The notes below the pieces were generated by a model. The model saw only the letters and a program-made list of their open reading frames with translations. It ran no database searches and was not told the origin of the DNA. From Rhipidocladum racemiflorum (Eukaryota > Streptophyta > Magnoliopsida > Poales > Poaceae), in assembly GCA_036346355.1 (NCBI GenBank), contig CM070588.1, forward strand, positions 21,189,914 to 21,253,913: 64,000 nucleotides of DNA. The letters are read 5' to 3'. This document shows positions 63,916 through 64,000 of the stretch, piece after piece; the first letter of the stretch is position 1; every line of letters starts with the position of its first letter. The position numbers and the translations under genes are program-made.

Positions 63916-64000
63916 GACTCAGAATACATGAAAATATATCTGCAGGTACAATCTCAACTTTAAACAAATCGCTCAATTGTACATTTGTGATTAAAATCTA

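Larger units (their letters stand above)
58398..63960 (+). pseudogene. Second CACTA gene (Ptta/En/Spm type, TNPA-like), split by a solo LTR
   Basis: The ATG at 58398 (MSMFRHQVDKLKGKF) begins a Ser/Arg-rich then Gln/Glu-rich part with a four-unit octapeptide repeat. Exons inferred from GT/AG sites: to about 58852; 58931-59008; 59100-about 59310; about 59391-59769 (RFRLENEDDYNTLKKAKSVF ... YWASEDFQEKS); then one exon begun at about 59832 and finished at 63447 with the solo LTR in its middle; 63522-63649; 63719-63955 with a seven-residue repeat (EEARQAR) predicted to be a coiled coil. The block RHWKEPVGWDGPHYK and the later YWAS region are typical of plant Ptta/En/Spm transposase-24 proteins, which bind subterminal repeats. 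There is a TAA at 59582-59584. The gene runs past the window. Confidence 0.72.
53980..64000 (+). mobile_element. CACTA (En/Spm-type) transposon, 5' part, runs off the window
   Basis: Two neighbouring plus-strand genes define it: a TNP2-type transposase (54712-58166) and a second gene of the Ptta/En/Spm type (58398 to beyond 63960). The left end is uncertain: CACTATACACAAAATTA at 53980 has the right first five bases and is followed by short repeats (TGTAAATTGTATAAAGGACT at 54060 and 54124), as subterminal regions of such elements often have. The right end is outside the window, so neither inverted repeat nor 3-bp target duplication can be checked. A family A solo LTR interrupts the second gene. 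Confidence 0.85.

Overview
This window is repeat-dense plant nuclear DNA, most likely from a grass. I see no host gene I would defend. Almost every base I can assign belongs to an LTR retrotransposon or a CACTA DNA transposon. The grass call rests on long-LTR chromodomain Ty3/gypsy elements, a Tat-lineage Ty3/gypsy element with an Arg-type primer site, a CACTA element with TNP2/DUF4218/DUF4216 domains, and GC-rich LTR leaders. The species cannot be fixed from the sequence.

Layout. (1) 1-13986: an LTR of family A (1-349 plus 12990-13986) is split by a complete family A element (350-12989, minus strand, 5-bp target duplication GCTCG). (2) 13987-21616: the 3' part of another chromovirus-like element, C (plus strand), with decayed gag, no recognisable RT, and a long 3' LTR. 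(3) 21617-48687: a Tat-lineage element, D (minus strand). It has an Arg-type primer site, gag-pol broken mainly by stop codons, a 3' region with tandem repeats, and an antisense ORF with its own TATA box. (4) Inside that antisense ORF sits a family B element (23141-41482, plus strand, duplication CCGAG) that has LTRs and priming sites but no gag-pol. Its internal region contains a short piece of mitochondrial atpA. A coding family B element (24868-34433, minus strand, duplication GTGAT) is nested in its 5' LTR. (5) 48688-51621: a rearranged, partial third family B copy. (6) 51622-53979: non-coding, partly repetitive DNA that I cannot classify. (7) About 53980 to the window end: the 5' part of a CACTA transposon with a TNP2-type transposase gene and a second Ptta/En/Spm-type gene, the latter split by a family A solo LTR (59875-63374, duplication GTTTA).

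How the parts relate. Four perfect 5-bp target duplications give a relative order of insertions. Families A and B have each inserted into an LTR of their own family. The non-coding and coding B elements share LTRs, leader and polypurine tract, so the non-coding one could be mobilised by the coding one's proteins. All reading frames I examined closely are damaged by stops, frameshifts or insertions, so none is offered as an intact gene.
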